DNA of 25,627 bases from an uncultured Veillonellaceae bacterium (GTDB taxonomy: Bacteria; Bacillota; Negativicutes; Veillonellales; Megasphaeraceae): NCBI GenBank assembly GCA_900546795.1, contig UREG01000023.1, positions 1 to 25,627 on the forward strand, in the 5' to 3' direction. Position numbers and translations under genes: made by a program. Positions 7,230 through 15,859 of the stretch are shown here, one piece after another (the stretch's first letter is position 1; each line of letters opens with the position of its first letter). Under the pieces are notes generated by a model. It made no database searches. It was not told the DNA's origin and saw nothing but the letters and a program-made list of their open reading frames with translations.

Positions 7230-8216
7230 TTAGTCTTTATCAAAATGGTTATATCCTCTGGGCAAAAGCTGCTTTTCCGCGCCAGCTTCCCGCATCCATA
7301 CTCCAACCGGCTCATGCCGACCTACCGTACCAATCGCTGTAATCTCCAGCCCCATCTCTTTGGCTTCCTGAAAATCTTCCGGTTTCATAGTAAAGACCAG
7401 CTGATAATCTTCTCCGCCGAAAAGGGCATAATCCGCCGCTGGTTTTCCGGTTTCTCTGCTCCATGCTTCCAATTCCGGACTAACGGGAATCTTATCCCGA
7501 TCGATATGAAGGCATTTGTGGCTCGCCTCGGCAATTTCATTGAGTTCACTGGACAGTCCGTCGCTGATATCATTCATCGACGTAGCGCCCATCTGCCCTA
7601 ATAATTCTCCCAGCAGCACCTGCGGTATCGGCGTTGTATGCGCCCGTTTAAGCGCTTCATAACCGGGAATCCCTTTTTGAAGCACTTCCAATCCGCCGGC
7701 AGAATCGCCAAGTACATGCGTCACCCCGATGATATCTCCGGTGTTAGCTCCATATCTTGTTACCGGCGATATTCCCTGCCGCAGTTCGCCAAATGCGGCT
7801 ACGGTAATAACGAGCCCTTGTTTGGAGGTGACCGTATCGCCGCCTATGATATTGACGCCGAAATCACAGCAAATCGATTTAATCCCCTGATACAGTTCTT
7901 CCATATCTTCCGCTTCTGCTTCCGGCGGTATCGCTACAGATAATACGATATGCGTAGGAATGCCGCCCATCGCCGCAATATCGCTCAAATTAGAGGCAAC
8001 CGCCTTATATCCGACCTGCCATGGCGACATCGTTTCAGGAAGGAAATGTACGCCTTCTACCATCGTATCAATAACCGCTATCTGCGGCGCGCCGGGCGTC
8101 GTCGTATATACCGCTCCGTCATCGCCAATCCCTACCACGACATGTTTGGGCGCGTAAATGCAGTCGTCCTTAATACGGTCAATAAACTGGAACTCACCTA
8201 ATTCTTTCATTTTCAT
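7230..8216 (-). CDS. thiL: Thiamine-monophosphate kinase ThiL
   Basis: Phosphorylates thiamine monophosphate to thiamine diphosphate, the active cofactor. The 328 residues show the AIR-synthase/PurM-like fold with Mg-ATP motifs: GIGDDGAVY (29-37), DTMVEGVHF (50-58), NLSDIAAMGG (76-85), GGDTVTS, and SDGLSSEL in the C-terminal half. GAGGAGG lies 8 nt before the start. It is the first gene of the operon containing tsaE-tsaB-rimI-tsaD and the two-component pair; thiL next to tsaE is common in bacteria. Confidence 0.96.
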   Translation of the reverse strand: MKMKELGEFQFIDRIKDDCIYAPKHVVVGIGDDGAVYTTTPGAPQIAVIDTMVEGVHFLPETMSPWQVGYKAVASNLSDIAAMGGIPTHIVLSVAIPPEAEAEDMEELYQGIKSICCDFGVNIIGGDTVTSKQGLVITVAAFGELRQGISPVTRYGANTGDIIGVTHVLGDSAGGLEVLQKGIPGYEALKRAHTTPIPQVLLGELLGQMGATSMNDISDGLSSELNEIAEASHKCLHIDRDKIPVSPELEAWSRETGKPAADYALFGGEDYQLVFTMKPEDFQEAKEMGLEITAIGTVGRHEPVGVWMREAGAEKQLLPRGYNHFDKD

Positions 8217-8251
8217 GGGAATCCCTCCTCTTTATTTCTGCCTTACTTTTT

Positions 8252-8260
8252 ATCATACCA
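8252..8260 (-). promoter_or_regulatory. Extended -10 promoter ahead of thiL
   Basis: On the minus strand the 53-nt gap between cobT and thiL contains TGGTATGAT, an extended -10 element about 35 nt before the thiL start. The -35 is weak. It would give the thiL-to-ANTAR operon its own promoter even if transcription also reads through from cobT. Confidence 0.4.
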
Positions 8261-8269
8261 CGAGAGAGA

Positions 8270-9307
8270 TTATTTTTTCCAATGAACCGCCGATATTTTT
8301 TCTCTTTCTTCCGCCTCGTTCATAATATCGCCGATCGTTCCCGTATGCCGCACCGCATAGAGCATATTCTGCAATATCTGGATCCACAGTACAGCGCCGG
8401 TTCCTTCTCCTAACGCCAAATTTAAATGCAGCGGCACTTCGCTCGGCATCATCTGAAGCTGCTTCAAGGCGCTTTGCATCCCCGGCTCCCGGGAAATATG
8501 AGATACAAAAGCCAGCTCTTTGACGCCCGGATCCATTTGTTCCGCGCAGCACAGCGCCGCAGCCGTAATAAATCCGTCAATTACAAAAGGCATGCGTTCT
8601 TTTTTGCATTGCCTCATTGCCCCATATAATGCAGCAATATCAAAACCGCCGACACAGCGTATCGCATCTTCAGCAGTTTTTATCTGCGGCAGATGACGCG
8701 CTACGCCCTTTTGTATTACCTCTATTTTTCTTTCCCGCACAGCTGAAAGAGCAGGGCCTGCGCCGTATCCTGCCAGCGTATCCGCCGGCTCTTTCGTTAA
8801 CGCATGCATGACCGCCGCCGAAGTCGTCGTATTGCCGATCCCCATTTCACCAAACGACAGCAGCCGATATCCTTTCTCCTTGGCAGCACACACCCGTTCT
8901 TCTCCGACAGCAGCCGCCGTTTCCCATTCCTTTTTTGTCATCGCCGGTTCTCTTAAAAAGTTACTGGTGCCTTTTCGTATTTTCCGCGGTATGCCAATCC
9001 GTTCTTCATCTCGTATTCCCACATCTACCACTTCATAAGGAATACCTCCGTAAGCACAAAAAGAAGAGATCGTCGCCGTTCCCCGCACCATATTGCGGCT
9101 CTGCAGCGCTGTAATGGATACGGGCTGCCGGATCACCGCTTCTTCTGCAATGCCATTATCGGCAGCAAATACAATATGATAGGGCTTCGCATCTTCCAAA
9201 GCTTCCTGCCATATTTCATAAAGCCGAACCACCGCCTCTTCCAACGTTCCCAAACTGTCTTTCGGCTTCGCCATATTATCTACTAACATCTGCCATTGTT
9301 CTTTCAT
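8270..9307 (-). CDS. cobT: Nicotinate-nucleotide:benzimidazole phosphoribosyltransferase CobT
   Basis: Makes the alpha-ribazole phosphate used to attach the lower ligand of cobalamin. At 345 residues it has the normal length. Family segments are KPKDSLGTLE (14-23), FAADNGIAEE (48-56), QPVSITALQS, GEMGIGNTTTSAA (153-165), and the catalytic glutamate expected at E301 in LALGEGTGAVL. It follows a terminator, and no clear promoter of its own was recognised. No other lower-ligand genes (cobS, cobU, bza) are adjacent, so the base activated here could be dimethylbenzimidazole, adenine or a phenolic compound; phenolic bases are typical for Negativicutes, but those use an ArsAB-type pair that is not visible here. 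Confidence 0.95.
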   Translation of the reverse strand: MKEQWQMLVDNMAKPKDSLGTLEEAVVRLYEIWQEALEDAKPYHIVFAADNGIAEEAVIRQPVSITALQSRNMVRGTATISSFCAYGGIPYEVVDVGIRDEERIGIPRKIRKGTSNFLREPAMTKKEWETAAAVGEERVCAAKEKGYRLLSFGEMGIGNTTTSAAVMHALTKEPADTLAGYGAGPALSAVRERKIEVIQKGVARHLPQIKTAEDAIRCVGGFDIAALYGAMRQCKKERMPFVIDGFITAAALCCAEQMDPGVKELAFVSHISREPGMQSALKQLQMMPSEVPLHLNLALGEGTGAVLWIQILQNMLYAVRHTGTIGDIMNEAEEREKISAVHWKK

Positions 9308-9328
9308 ACTATCCTCTTTTCTTTACTG

Positions 9329-9371
9329 CAAAAAAATACAGTCCCTCAGCATAGATACCAAAGGACTGTAT
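9329..9371 (-). terminator. Intrinsic terminator of the gloA-to-papain-like operon
   Basis: A perfect 9-bp stem (9336-9344 with 9363-9371, arm ATACAGTCC) is followed on the minus strand by about seven T. It begins 3 nt after the stop codon of the gene ending at 9374. Confidence 0.9.
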
Positions 9372-9373
9372 TC

Positions 9374-10006
9374 TTATTTCTTGTGTACAGATACAAACCC
9401 GCCGCCTAAACTAGTTCGCTCCAGCCAGCGATCCAATGAAAAATGGCACACTTTCTTTTCATCAAAACAAGTACAGCGATACATGCCTGCCTCCTGTTTC
9501 ATCCCTATGAGCGGCACCCAATGCCAAGTATATAGCTCCGGCTCGCCTCCGTCATTTCGATTCAAAAAAGCAATCGGCCCATCTTCTGCCAGCGCATCGT
9601 AAATAAACGCTGCGGTTTCCCGCACAGTGGGTCTGGCGATATGAAACGGGTACACGGACAGCATACGCACTTCATACAAGCCAGGCCGGCAATCATCTAA
9701 ATATTGCTGCAGCCCTTCATACAGCCACCTTGTTTTATACAATCCGCCCCTGCTGGGCGTTACATAGTTCCACAATCGCTCCATGGAGTCCAGACAGTCT
9801 TTTTGCCCTGCTCGCTGCGAGGCATCTAAAATGCCGTCTCGGCATAAAATATAATCGGACAAAAAGGCGCTCGTCGTTGGCCCGCATCCCGCCCGGCGCT
9901 GCCATTCCGTCTGATACCATTCCTGATCATATCCATATACCGCTTCTCCATTTTCCTGCAAAAAAGGAAAATGCGGCTGCCGGATCTGTACTGTATTCTC
10001 TTTCAT
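9374..10006 (-). CDS. Papain-fold-like protein (C39-type cysteine peptidase pattern), function unknown
   Basis: A 210-residue protein with no signal peptide or membrane segment. Residues 39-44, AGCGPT, match the catalytic-Cys signature of papain-like C39/C39_2 proteins (C41). A His in TWHWVPLIG (H162) and an Asp 20 residues on (D182, CFDEKK) complete a possible Cys-His-Asp triad at family-like spacing. An N-terminal glutamine that could form the oxyanion hole is not obvious (Q28 or Q32 are candidates). It starts 1 nt after the cyclophilin stop, with GGAAGAG upstream, and ends at a terminator, so it belongs to the gloA-tcdA-cyclophilin transcript. Substrate unknown. The fold call is from motif spacing only. 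Confidence 0.6.
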   Translation of the reverse strand: MKENTVQIRQPHFPFLQENGEAVYGYDQEWYQTEWQRRAGCGPTTSAFLSDYILCRDGILDASQRAGQKDCLDSMERLWNYVTPSRGGLYKTRWLYEGLQQYLDDCRPGLYEVRMLSVYPFHIARPTVRETAAFIYDALAEDGPIAFLNRNDGGEPELYTWHWVPLIGMKQEAGMYRCTCFDEKKVCHFSLDRWLERTSLGGGFVSVHKK

Positions 10007-10007
10007 T

Positions 10008-10448
10008 TTACTCTTCCACTACGGTCACTTTCTGCATATGATCGCCCTGTTCGATTTCATCTACCATATCCATACCTTCGATAACCTGACCAAATACGGT
10101 ATGAATCCCGTTCAAATGCGGCTGCGGTTCAAAGCAGATGAAAAACTGGCTGCCGCCGGTATCTTTTCCCCGGTGAGCCATGGATAAAGCACCGCGCAAA
10201 TGTTTATGCGGATTGCCGGCCGTTTCACATTTGATCGTGTATCCCGGACCGCCCATTCCATTGCCATACGGGCAGCCGCCCTGAGCAACGAAACCAGGAA
10301 TAACCCGGTGAAAGGTCAATCCATCGTAAAATCCTTCATTTATTAATTTCTCAAAATTTGCTACCGTTCCCGGCGCTTCTTTTTCAAATAACTCTATTAC
10401 AATTTTTCTATTCGGATCTTTTGCCATTTCAATAATTGCTTTTTTCAT
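10008..10448 (-). CDS. Cyclophilin-type peptidyl-prolyl cis-trans isomerase
   Basis: A 146-residue cytoplasmic cyclophilin catalysing proline isomerisation in protein folding. Active-site segments FHRVIPGFVAQGG, GALSMAHRG and GSQFFICF are intact, followed by LNGIHTVFGQVIEGM. No signal peptide is present. AAGGAG lies 7 nt upstream of the start. It lies 31 nt after tcdA and 1 nt before the papain-like gene. It belongs to the short bacterial PpiA/PpiB group. Confidence 0.95.
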   Translation of the reverse strand: MKKAIIEMAKDPNRKIVIELFEKEAPGTVANFEKLINEGFYDGLTFHRVIPGFVAQGGCPYGNGMGGPGYTIKCETAGNPHKHLRGALSMAHRGKDTGGSQFFICFEPQPHLNGIHTVFGQVIEGMDMVDEIEQGDHMQKVTVVEE

Positions 10449-10479
10449 ATTCTGTCTCCTTTTATATTAAGCAGTATAC

Positions 10480-11193
10480 TTACTCCAAATCCAGTAAATC
10501 CCGCACCACTTCGCCAGCCATGATAAGACCGGCCGCAGAAGGTACAAAAGAAATACTTCCCGGAGCGATTTTTCCAGTTTCTTCTTTCTCTGTCATCGGC
10601 TTTCTCGGCGGTTCTTTGGAATAAACGACCTTTATTTTCTCTATCCCTTTTTTTCGCAGTTCTTTCCGCATCACTTTTGCCAGCGGACAAACCGAGGTAT
10701 CTTCGATATATGCCGTTTCAAAGCATTCTGGGTGAAGCTTATTGCCTGCGCCCATGGAAGAAATCACCGGGATTCCCGCCCGATATGCCTGTTCAATAAC
10801 CGTCAGTTTCCCTGTCACCGTATCGATGCAGTCCAACACATAATCCGCGCCGCTTTTCGTAATCAGATCGGGATATGTGTCATTCGGATAGAAAATAGGA
10901 TAGATCTCCACCGCCGCTTCCGGATTGACCAGTGCAATCCGTTCCTTCATGACTTCAGCCTTACAGCGTCCAATCTGCCGAACATCTGCGACTAGCTGCC
11001 GGTTTATATTGCTTTCAGCCACTTCGTCATGATCGACAAGAACGAAATGACCGATCCCGGCTCTGGCCAAGGCTTCCGCTGCAAAGGAGCCTACGCCGCC
11101 GACACCGAAAAGCAACACTTTCTTTTTTGCCAGCCGTTCTACGTTTTCCCAGCCAATCAGCCGGGCTGTCCGGCTCTTGCGTTCATTTTTCAT
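10480..11193 (-). CDS. tcdA: tRNA threonylcarbamoyladenosine dehydratase TcdA
   Basis: An E1-like (ThiF/MoeB) ATP-dependent enzyme that converts t6A37 into its cyclic form, ct6A. The 237 residues fit. The nucleotide-binding glycine motif GVGGVGSF spans 30-37, followed by DHDEVAESNINRQ, and the segment LAKVMRKELRKKGI...VVYSKEPP distinguishes TcdA from ThiF/MoeB. Its ATG overlaps nothing upstream in frame, but its first four bases overlap the gloA stop as ATGA. It acts directly after TsaB/TsaD/TsaE, whose genes lie about 4 kb away. Confidence 0.93.
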   Translation of the reverse strand: MKNERKSRTARLIGWENVERLAKKKVLLFGVGGVGSFAAEALARAGIGHFVLVDHDEVAESNINRQLVADVRQIGRCKAEVMKERIALVNPEAAVEIYPIFYPNDTYPDLITKSGADYVLDCIDTVTGKLTVIEQAYRAGIPVISSMGAGNKLHPECFETAYIEDTSVCPLAKVMRKELRKKGIEKIKVVYSKEPPRKPMTEKEETGKIAPGSISFVPSAAGLIMAGEVVRDLLDLE

Positions 11194-11561
11194 GCCGGCA
11201 TTTCAGCGGGAATCACTTCCAGCCAGTATCCGTCCGGATCTACGATGAAGTAAATTCCCATGGCTTTATTTTCATAAATAATGCAGCCCATTTCTTCATG
11301 CTTTGCATGCGCCGCTTCCATATCCTCTGTCGCAAACGCCAAATGAAATTCATTTTCCCCTAACTGATAAGGCTCTTTACGGTCATGTATCCAGGTAAGC
11401 TCCAATTTATGCACAGAGCTGCCGTCCCCTAAATATACGATCGTAAACCCTTCGCCTTCAATACGGCGCACTTCTTCTAATCCAAGCGCTTCTTTATAAA
11501 ATGCTTTGCTCTTTTCCAAATCCAATACATTGAAATTATTATGTCTAAACGTAAATGTCAT
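11190..11561 (-). CDS. gloA: VOC-family glyoxalase I-like protein (lactoylglutathione lyase)
   Basis: A 123-residue two-repeat VOC protein. The four metal ligands expected for glyoxalase I are present: H7, E54, H73 and E115 (in HNNFNVLD, LELTW, EFHLAF and YWLEVIP). In this family it detoxifies methylglyoxal-thiol adducts. AGGAGG lies 7 nt upstream. It heads the group tcdA, cyclophilin, papain-like. The cell may not use glutathione, so the thiol cofactor is uncertain. Confidence 0.9.
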   Translation of the reverse strand: MTFTFRHNNFNVLDLEKSKAFYKEALGLEEVRRIEGEGFTIVYLGDGSSVHKLELTWIHDRKEPYQLGENEFHLAFATEDMEAAHAKHEEMGCIIYENKAMGIYFIVDPDGYWLEVIPAEMPA

Positions 11562-11583
11562 ACTGTTCCCTCCTTGCCATCAT

Positions 11584-11592
11584 ATTATACCA
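11584..11592 (-). promoter_or_regulatory. Extended -10 promoter ahead of gloA
   Basis: On the minus strand TGGTATAAT, a perfect extended -10, lies 22 nt before the gloA start, between the sbcC stop and gloA. The -35 (ATACAA) is poor. It would let the gloA-tcdA-cyclophilin-papain group be transcribed independently of sbcDC. Confidence 0.5.
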
Positions 11593-11614
11593 TGCCGCAC
11601 TTCATTTTGTATAT

Positions 11615-14600
11615 TTAGACCATTTCAAACGCCGCTTTGCTGCCGCGATCGGTTTTTGTAATCTTCAGCCGTGTATCGATCCGTTCCTGCAGTTCCGGAA
11701 CATGGGAAATGATCCCTACCAAACGGCCGCCTTCTTTCAGCTCCAATAATGCCTTTAAGGCAAAGTCCAGTGTTTCTGCATCGAGCGTGCCAAATCCTTC
11801 GTCTACAAAAATAGTATCGAGATGAATACCGCCGGCATATGCCTGCACCACATCGGCTAATCCCAGCGCTAACGAAAGAGAAGCCAAAAATGTTTCTCCG
11901 CCGCTTAGCGTATTTGCCGAACGGGCATATCCGGTATAATTGTCAAATACAGCAATATCCAACCCCGCTTTGCTTCGCCGGTCTTCTCTGGTTTCTGAAC
12001 GCTGGAGCATATAGCGGCTGCGGCTCATTTCTTTGAGCCGTTCATTGGCCGCCGTCATCACTTCATCGAGCAGCGCGCCTAATACATACCGTTCGAAATT
12101 AATTCCCGTATCCTTTCCCTGCGCCACTTCATACAGTCCGCCAACCAAACGGTACTGCCGATCAAGATCCTGAAATTCCTTCTGCCAGTTCAATATCTTA
12201 TTTAAGCCGTCTGTCCGCTGCGCAGTCACGGCACGATACCGCGTTTCTTCCCGAATAGCCGCTTCCACAGCTTCCGCCGCCATTTTTCTCCGCCGTTCCG
12301 CCGCTTCCATATCCGGCCGTTCCGCAGCGCCAATATGCTCGGTTTCTTCCTGAATGCTCTGTTCTTCTTTCGCAACGGCTACCTGATATTCCTGGCATTC
12401 TTTTTCCCAGTCTTTAGCCTGCGCTTCCCGGCGTATCCAGGATTCACATTCCGCTTTATCAGCAAATCCTGCTGCTTGAATGCGCTCGGTCAAATCGGCA
12501 TGCGCTGCTTTGTATTCTTTCCGCCGTTCTTCTATTTCTTCTTCTCTCAGCTCTTTTTCTTTAACCGCAGCTTGCCAGCGCATCTGCGCCTGTTCTTTAT
12601 CCGCCTGAATTTTTCTGCTGCGGCGCTCATATTCCTCCAGACCCGCGGTCAGCTGCCGCAGGCGTTCTTTAAAGGTCTCTTCACTGCGGTAATTTTCTGG
12701 TATCTGTCCTTCCTTCTCTTCGCAGGCAACCCGATTTTTCTCCCATTCCAGCTTCGCTTTATCCCGGCTAGTCCGTTCGTCGTCTTCTGTTTGTATTGCC
12801 TGCTCCAGCTGTGTCTGTATCTGTTCTTCCCTTTTTTCCAGCTCAGCTTTTTCTCGTTCTTTTCCTCCCAAAAATGCCGCTTTTTCTTCCAGCACTTTCG
12901 CTTCCTCTGTCCAGGAACGCTGATTTTCCGGAATTTCTTTTTCTAACTCAGCCAGCCGCGCATTGCGTTCTTGAAGCATCGTCCGCCATTTTTCCCGCCG
13001 CTTCTCCGCTTCCTGCAGCGCCTGCAGCGCCTGTTCACTTATTTTCTGGGCGCTCTCTACATCGTCCCATTCCGGCAAAAACGCAGAGTATTCCGCGGCA
13101 TGCGGATGATTGCAGGAACCGCATACAGGACACGGCTCTCCCTCTTTTAAGGTATGCGCCATTATAGCTGCCTGCCCCTGCAAATATATTTGGTGTAGAC
13201 TATCGCTGGCCATTTTCTTCTGTCTATATTCTTCCTGCTGCTGGCTCCATATCTGTTCCGCCTGTTCGTCTTCTTTGGCGATAGCCTCTATTTCCTTTCG
13301 CGCGTCCTCTGCCTGCCGCTCTTTTTCTTTCCACAGTTTCGCCAATTCCCATTGGCTGCGAACCGATTCCGCTGCGCTGACAACTTCGCTTAAGGCTCTT
13401 TTTTTCTCCTGCAGCTGTGTTTGCTCTTTTTTTATTTTTTCCGTCCGCTGCTGCGCGGCCTCCTGCATTTTTTCTTTTTTCTGCCAAACCGCCTGCAATT
13501 CGGCTCCTTTAGCCTGCAGCAAACGCCAGGCTTCCCATACGGGCTGAACCGCAGTGAGTACCGTCAGTTCTTCCCGCTCTTTCTGCCGCTGCCCGCCTTC
13601 TTTTTCTAGTTTTTCCTGCAACACCGTCAGTTTAGCTGTTTCCTTTTCCCATGCGGCCGCTTCCGCCGTATAGCGGTCCAGCATATCCCGCAGGGCTTTT
13701 CCTTTTTGCAGAACCTCATCCGTATGCCGGCAGCTGTCTTTTAATTGCAGCGCTTTCTGCAGTTTTTTTAAATCTTGGGCCTGCGCTTCCATTTTCTCTT
13801 TTTTTGTCAGCAGCATTGCCAACGTTTGCCGGCTTCGCTCTTTGCGGATAAAATGATCTTCCAATTCCTTTGCCTGCTGATACGCTTGCTGAGCGCGTTC
13901 TCTTTCCTGACGCATTTGAAGCCCTTCTTTTTCCAATCGAACAAGCTGCTCTTGGTCCGCCCGGATCTGTTCTTCCAACTGCTCTTTGCTTTCCACGCCC
14001 AGTTCCGCCAATTTGTTCTCGGCTTGATGTACTGCAGTACTGTACTGTTCTTTGATTTCTTTCGCTTTCTGCTGCAGAATCGTTTCTATCCGGCTGTATA
14101 TTTCCGTATGAAACAACGTCTGCATAATTTGCTGGCGCTCTGTAGACGTCGCGATCAGTAATTTGCGGAAATCTCCCTGCGGCAGCAGCACGACCTGCCG
14201 GAATTGTTCACAGCGAAATCCGATCAGTTCTTCTACCCGCCGCGTTACATCTTTCACCGCAATCTGCCGTACTGTACCATCTTCCATTACTTCTGACAAT
14301 TCCGCCCTGGCATTTTCCCATTTCGTTCCAACGCCTCTTTTTTTCAGTACTTCCTGCGCCGGTGATCGCTCGATACGATATCTTTTTTCTCCAATTGCAA
14401 AATCAAACCGTACATACGTAGAAACCGAAGACGAGGCATAATCGCTACGCATGGCTTCTCCGCTTCGCACATCGCCGCTGGTCGCGCCGTACAACGCATA
14501 GCACATTGCGTCTAGCACCGACGTTTTCCCTGCGCCGGTAGGGCCGTAAATTAAGAAAAATTTTCTCTCTTCCAATATCGTAAAGTCCAATATCTGCTTA

Positions 14601-14647
14601 TCTGCATAAGGACCAAAAGCGCATATTTCCAATAAAATAGGCTTCAT
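11615..14647 (-). CDS. sbcC: Exonuclease SbcCD ATPase subunit SbcC
   Basis: A 1010-residue Rad50-like SMC ATPase that, with SbcD, cuts hairpins and DNA ends during repair and replication. Walker A GPTGAGKT is at 35-42. Long Glu/Lys/Gln-rich coiled coils flank the zinc hook CPVCG (C506, C509) near the middle. The signature LSGGETFLASLSLALG is near 911 and Walker B/D-loop FVDEGFGTLD near 947-956. Length and spacing are normal and the frame is intact. Its ATG overlaps the sbcD stop as ATGA. Confidence 0.96.
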   Translation of the reverse strand: MKPILLEICAFGPYADKQILDFTILEERKFFLIYGPTGAGKTSVLDAMCYALYGATSGDVRSGEAMRSDYASSSVSTYVRFDFAIGEKRYRIERSPAQEVLKKRGVGTKWENARAELSEVMEDGTVRQIAVKDVTRRVEELIGFRCEQFRQVVLLPQGDFRKLLIATSTERQQIMQTLFHTEIYSRIETILQQKAKEIKEQYSTAVHQAENKLAELGVESKEQLEEQIRADQEQLVRLEKEGLQMRQERERAQQAYQQAKELEDHFIRKERSRQTLAMLLTKKEKMEAQAQDLKKLQKALQLKDSCRHTDEVLQKGKALRDMLDRYTAEAAAWEKETAKLTVLQEKLEKEGGQRQKEREELTVLTAVQPVWEAWRLLQAKGAELQAVWQKKEKMQEAAQQRTEKIKKEQTQLQEKKRALSEVVSAAESVRSQWELAKLWKEKERQAEDARKEIEAIAKEDEQAEQIWSQQQEEYRQKKMASDSLHQIYLQGQAAIMAHTLKEGEPCPVCGSCNHPHAAEYSAFLPEWDDVESAQKISEQALQALQEAEKRREKWRTMLQERNARLAELEKEIPENQRSWTEEAKVLEEKAAFLGGKEREKAELEKREEQIQTQLEQAIQTEDDERTSRDKAKLEWEKNRVACEEKEGQIPENYRSEETFKERLRQLTAGLEEYERRSRKIQADKEQAQMRWQAAVKEKELREEEIEERRKEYKAAHADLTERIQAAGFADKAECESWIRREAQAKDWEKECQEYQVAVAKEEQSIQEETEHIGAAERPDMEAAERRRKMAAEAVEAAIREETRYRAVTAQRTDGLNKILNWQKEFQDLDRQYRLVGGLYEVAQGKDTGINFERYVLGALLDEVMTAANERLKEMSRSRYMLQRSETREDRRSKAGLDIAVFDNYTGYARSANTLSGGETFLASLSLALGLADVVQAYAGGIHLDTIFVDEGFGTLDAETLDFALKALLELKEGGRLVGIISHVPELQERIDTRLKITKTDRGSKAAFEMV

Positions 14648-15786
14648 ACTTCTTCCTCCTGCCGCCAGATCCCCTGCCAGAGCCGGTTCATATACACTTG
14701 CTCCTCTTCGCTTAAAGCCTTGCCCCGCGTCTCTTGTACAAACGTACCAAACATCTCTTCTTCCGTGACTTTTCGAATATCTGCCCGCTTCGCTGTTTTG
14801 GCCTGCATATCACGTCCCGTCATTTCCAGCGCCCGGATATAGGGATATTTTTTTCGCAGCCGCGCCATCCCATCCAGCACAGGCGCGTCATCGGTAAGAC
14901 GAGCCAGCAGATAGTCCTCAGACGGCGGCGCCCCATTTCCCATCAATTCTTCAAACGTGCCTTCCACGATGCGCACATCTCGTTTCGGCGTCAGCGGGAT
15001 CTGTTCTCGTTTAATCGTTCCGTCTGCTCCCAGCTCTATATATTCCAGCCCTTTTTTCTGTCGGTGTTCTCCAAAAGAATATTTTAAAAGACTTCCGCTA
15101 TACCGCACCGTTTCTGAACCAACGGTCTGCGGCCCGTGCAGATGTCCCAATGCCGTGTAATGAAATGGAGAAAAAACACTTCCATCAATCAAATCCGTCC
15201 CGCCAATCGACAAAGGGCGCTCTGAATCAGACGCAATCCCGCCCGTTACAAACGCATGTGCAATCGCAACTTTTCTATGACCTGCCGTTATATTTCTCAA
15301 CTGATGAGAAACGATCGCTTCCATTGCCTGCTGATGGTCCCGTATCTCCCCATTTTCCAGTGCATGCCGGATTGCTGCCGGCTCTGCATAAGGGATCGGC
15401 ACGAACGATACCGGCCCATGCTCGTCTTCTATCACAATCGGCGCCAATTCCTGCTGAATAGGCCCAAATACATATACACCCCTTTGCGCCAACAGCCGGC
15501 TGCCAAAGGCAAGGCGTTCCGCACTGTCATGATTCCCGGAAATAAGAATCATCGGTATCTTCAATCCTTCTGCTACACACGTAATGATTTCATCTAATAA
15601 CTCGACCGCTTCTGCCGGCGGCAGCGACCGGTCATATATATCACCTGCAGCAATCAGCACATCCGGCTTGTATTCTTTTATTGCAGGAAGCATTTGCTCT
15701 TTCCATAGATAAGCTTGATCTTCCGTTAAATACGATCCATAAAACAATTTCCCTAAGTGCCAATCTGCTGTATGAAATATTTTCAT
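14644..15786 (-). CDS. sbcD: Exonuclease SbcCD nuclease subunit SbcD
   Basis: A 380-residue Mre11-like calcineurin phosphoesterase, the nuclease partner of SbcC. Metal-binding motifs appear in order: HTADWHLGK (4-12), AAGDIYDR, GNHDSAERL, and ALGHLHGPQ. I start it at the ATG at 15786, which has AAGGAGG at good distance and gives MKIFHTADWH. A longer frame to 15873 would run through the promoter and terminator and is not supported. Confidence 0.95.
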   Translation of the reverse strand: MKIFHTADWHLGKLFYGSYLTEDQAYLWKEQMLPAIKEYKPDVLIAAGDIYDRSLPPAEAVELLDEIITCVAEGLKIPMILISGNHDSAERLAFGSRLLAQRGVYVFGPIQQELAPIVIEDEHGPVSFVPIPYAEPAAIRHALENGEIRDHQQAMEAIVSHQLRNITAGHRKVAIAHAFVTGGIASDSERPLSIGGTDLIDGSVFSPFHYTALGHLHGPQTVGSETVRYSGSLLKYSFGEHRQKKGLEYIELGADGTIKREQIPLTPKRDVRIVEGTFEELMGNGAPPSEDYLLARLTDDAPVLDGMARLRKKYPYIRALEMTGRDMQAKTAKRADIRKVTEEEMFGTFVQETRGKALSEEEQVYMNRLWQGIWRQEEEV

Positions 15787-15811
15787 GACACCCCTCCTTA
15801 CTATGATATCC

Positions 15812-15839
15812 ATTATAACAAAAAACCATACTTCTTCAA
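15812..15839 (-). promoter_or_regulatory. Probable sbcD promoter overlapping the upstream terminator
   Basis: On the minus strand an extended -10 TGTTATAAT (hexamer 15812-15817) lies 25 nt before the sbcD start; TTGAAG (15834-15839) is a possible -35 at 16 bp. The -35 falls inside the terminator hairpin of the upstream gene, so the two signals share sequence. Confidence 0.5.
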
Positions 15840-15855
15840 AAAGAAGTATGGTTTT
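15820..15855 (-). terminator. Intrinsic terminator of the 112-aa orphan gene
   Basis: A perfect stem of at least 13 bp (15824-15836 with 15841-15853, arm AACCATACTTCTT; A:T pairs extend it) with a 4-nt loop is followed on the minus strand by six T. It lies 4 nt after the stop codon at 15860. The plus-strand 3' side is also T-rich, but there is no plus-strand gene to end. Confidence 0.92.
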
Positions 15856-15859
15856 CTCT

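Noticed and set aside
12335..12946. Plus-strand ORF of 203 codons inside sbcC
   Set aside because: Phe/Leu-rich antisense of the Glu/Lys-rich coiled coil; a known artefact.
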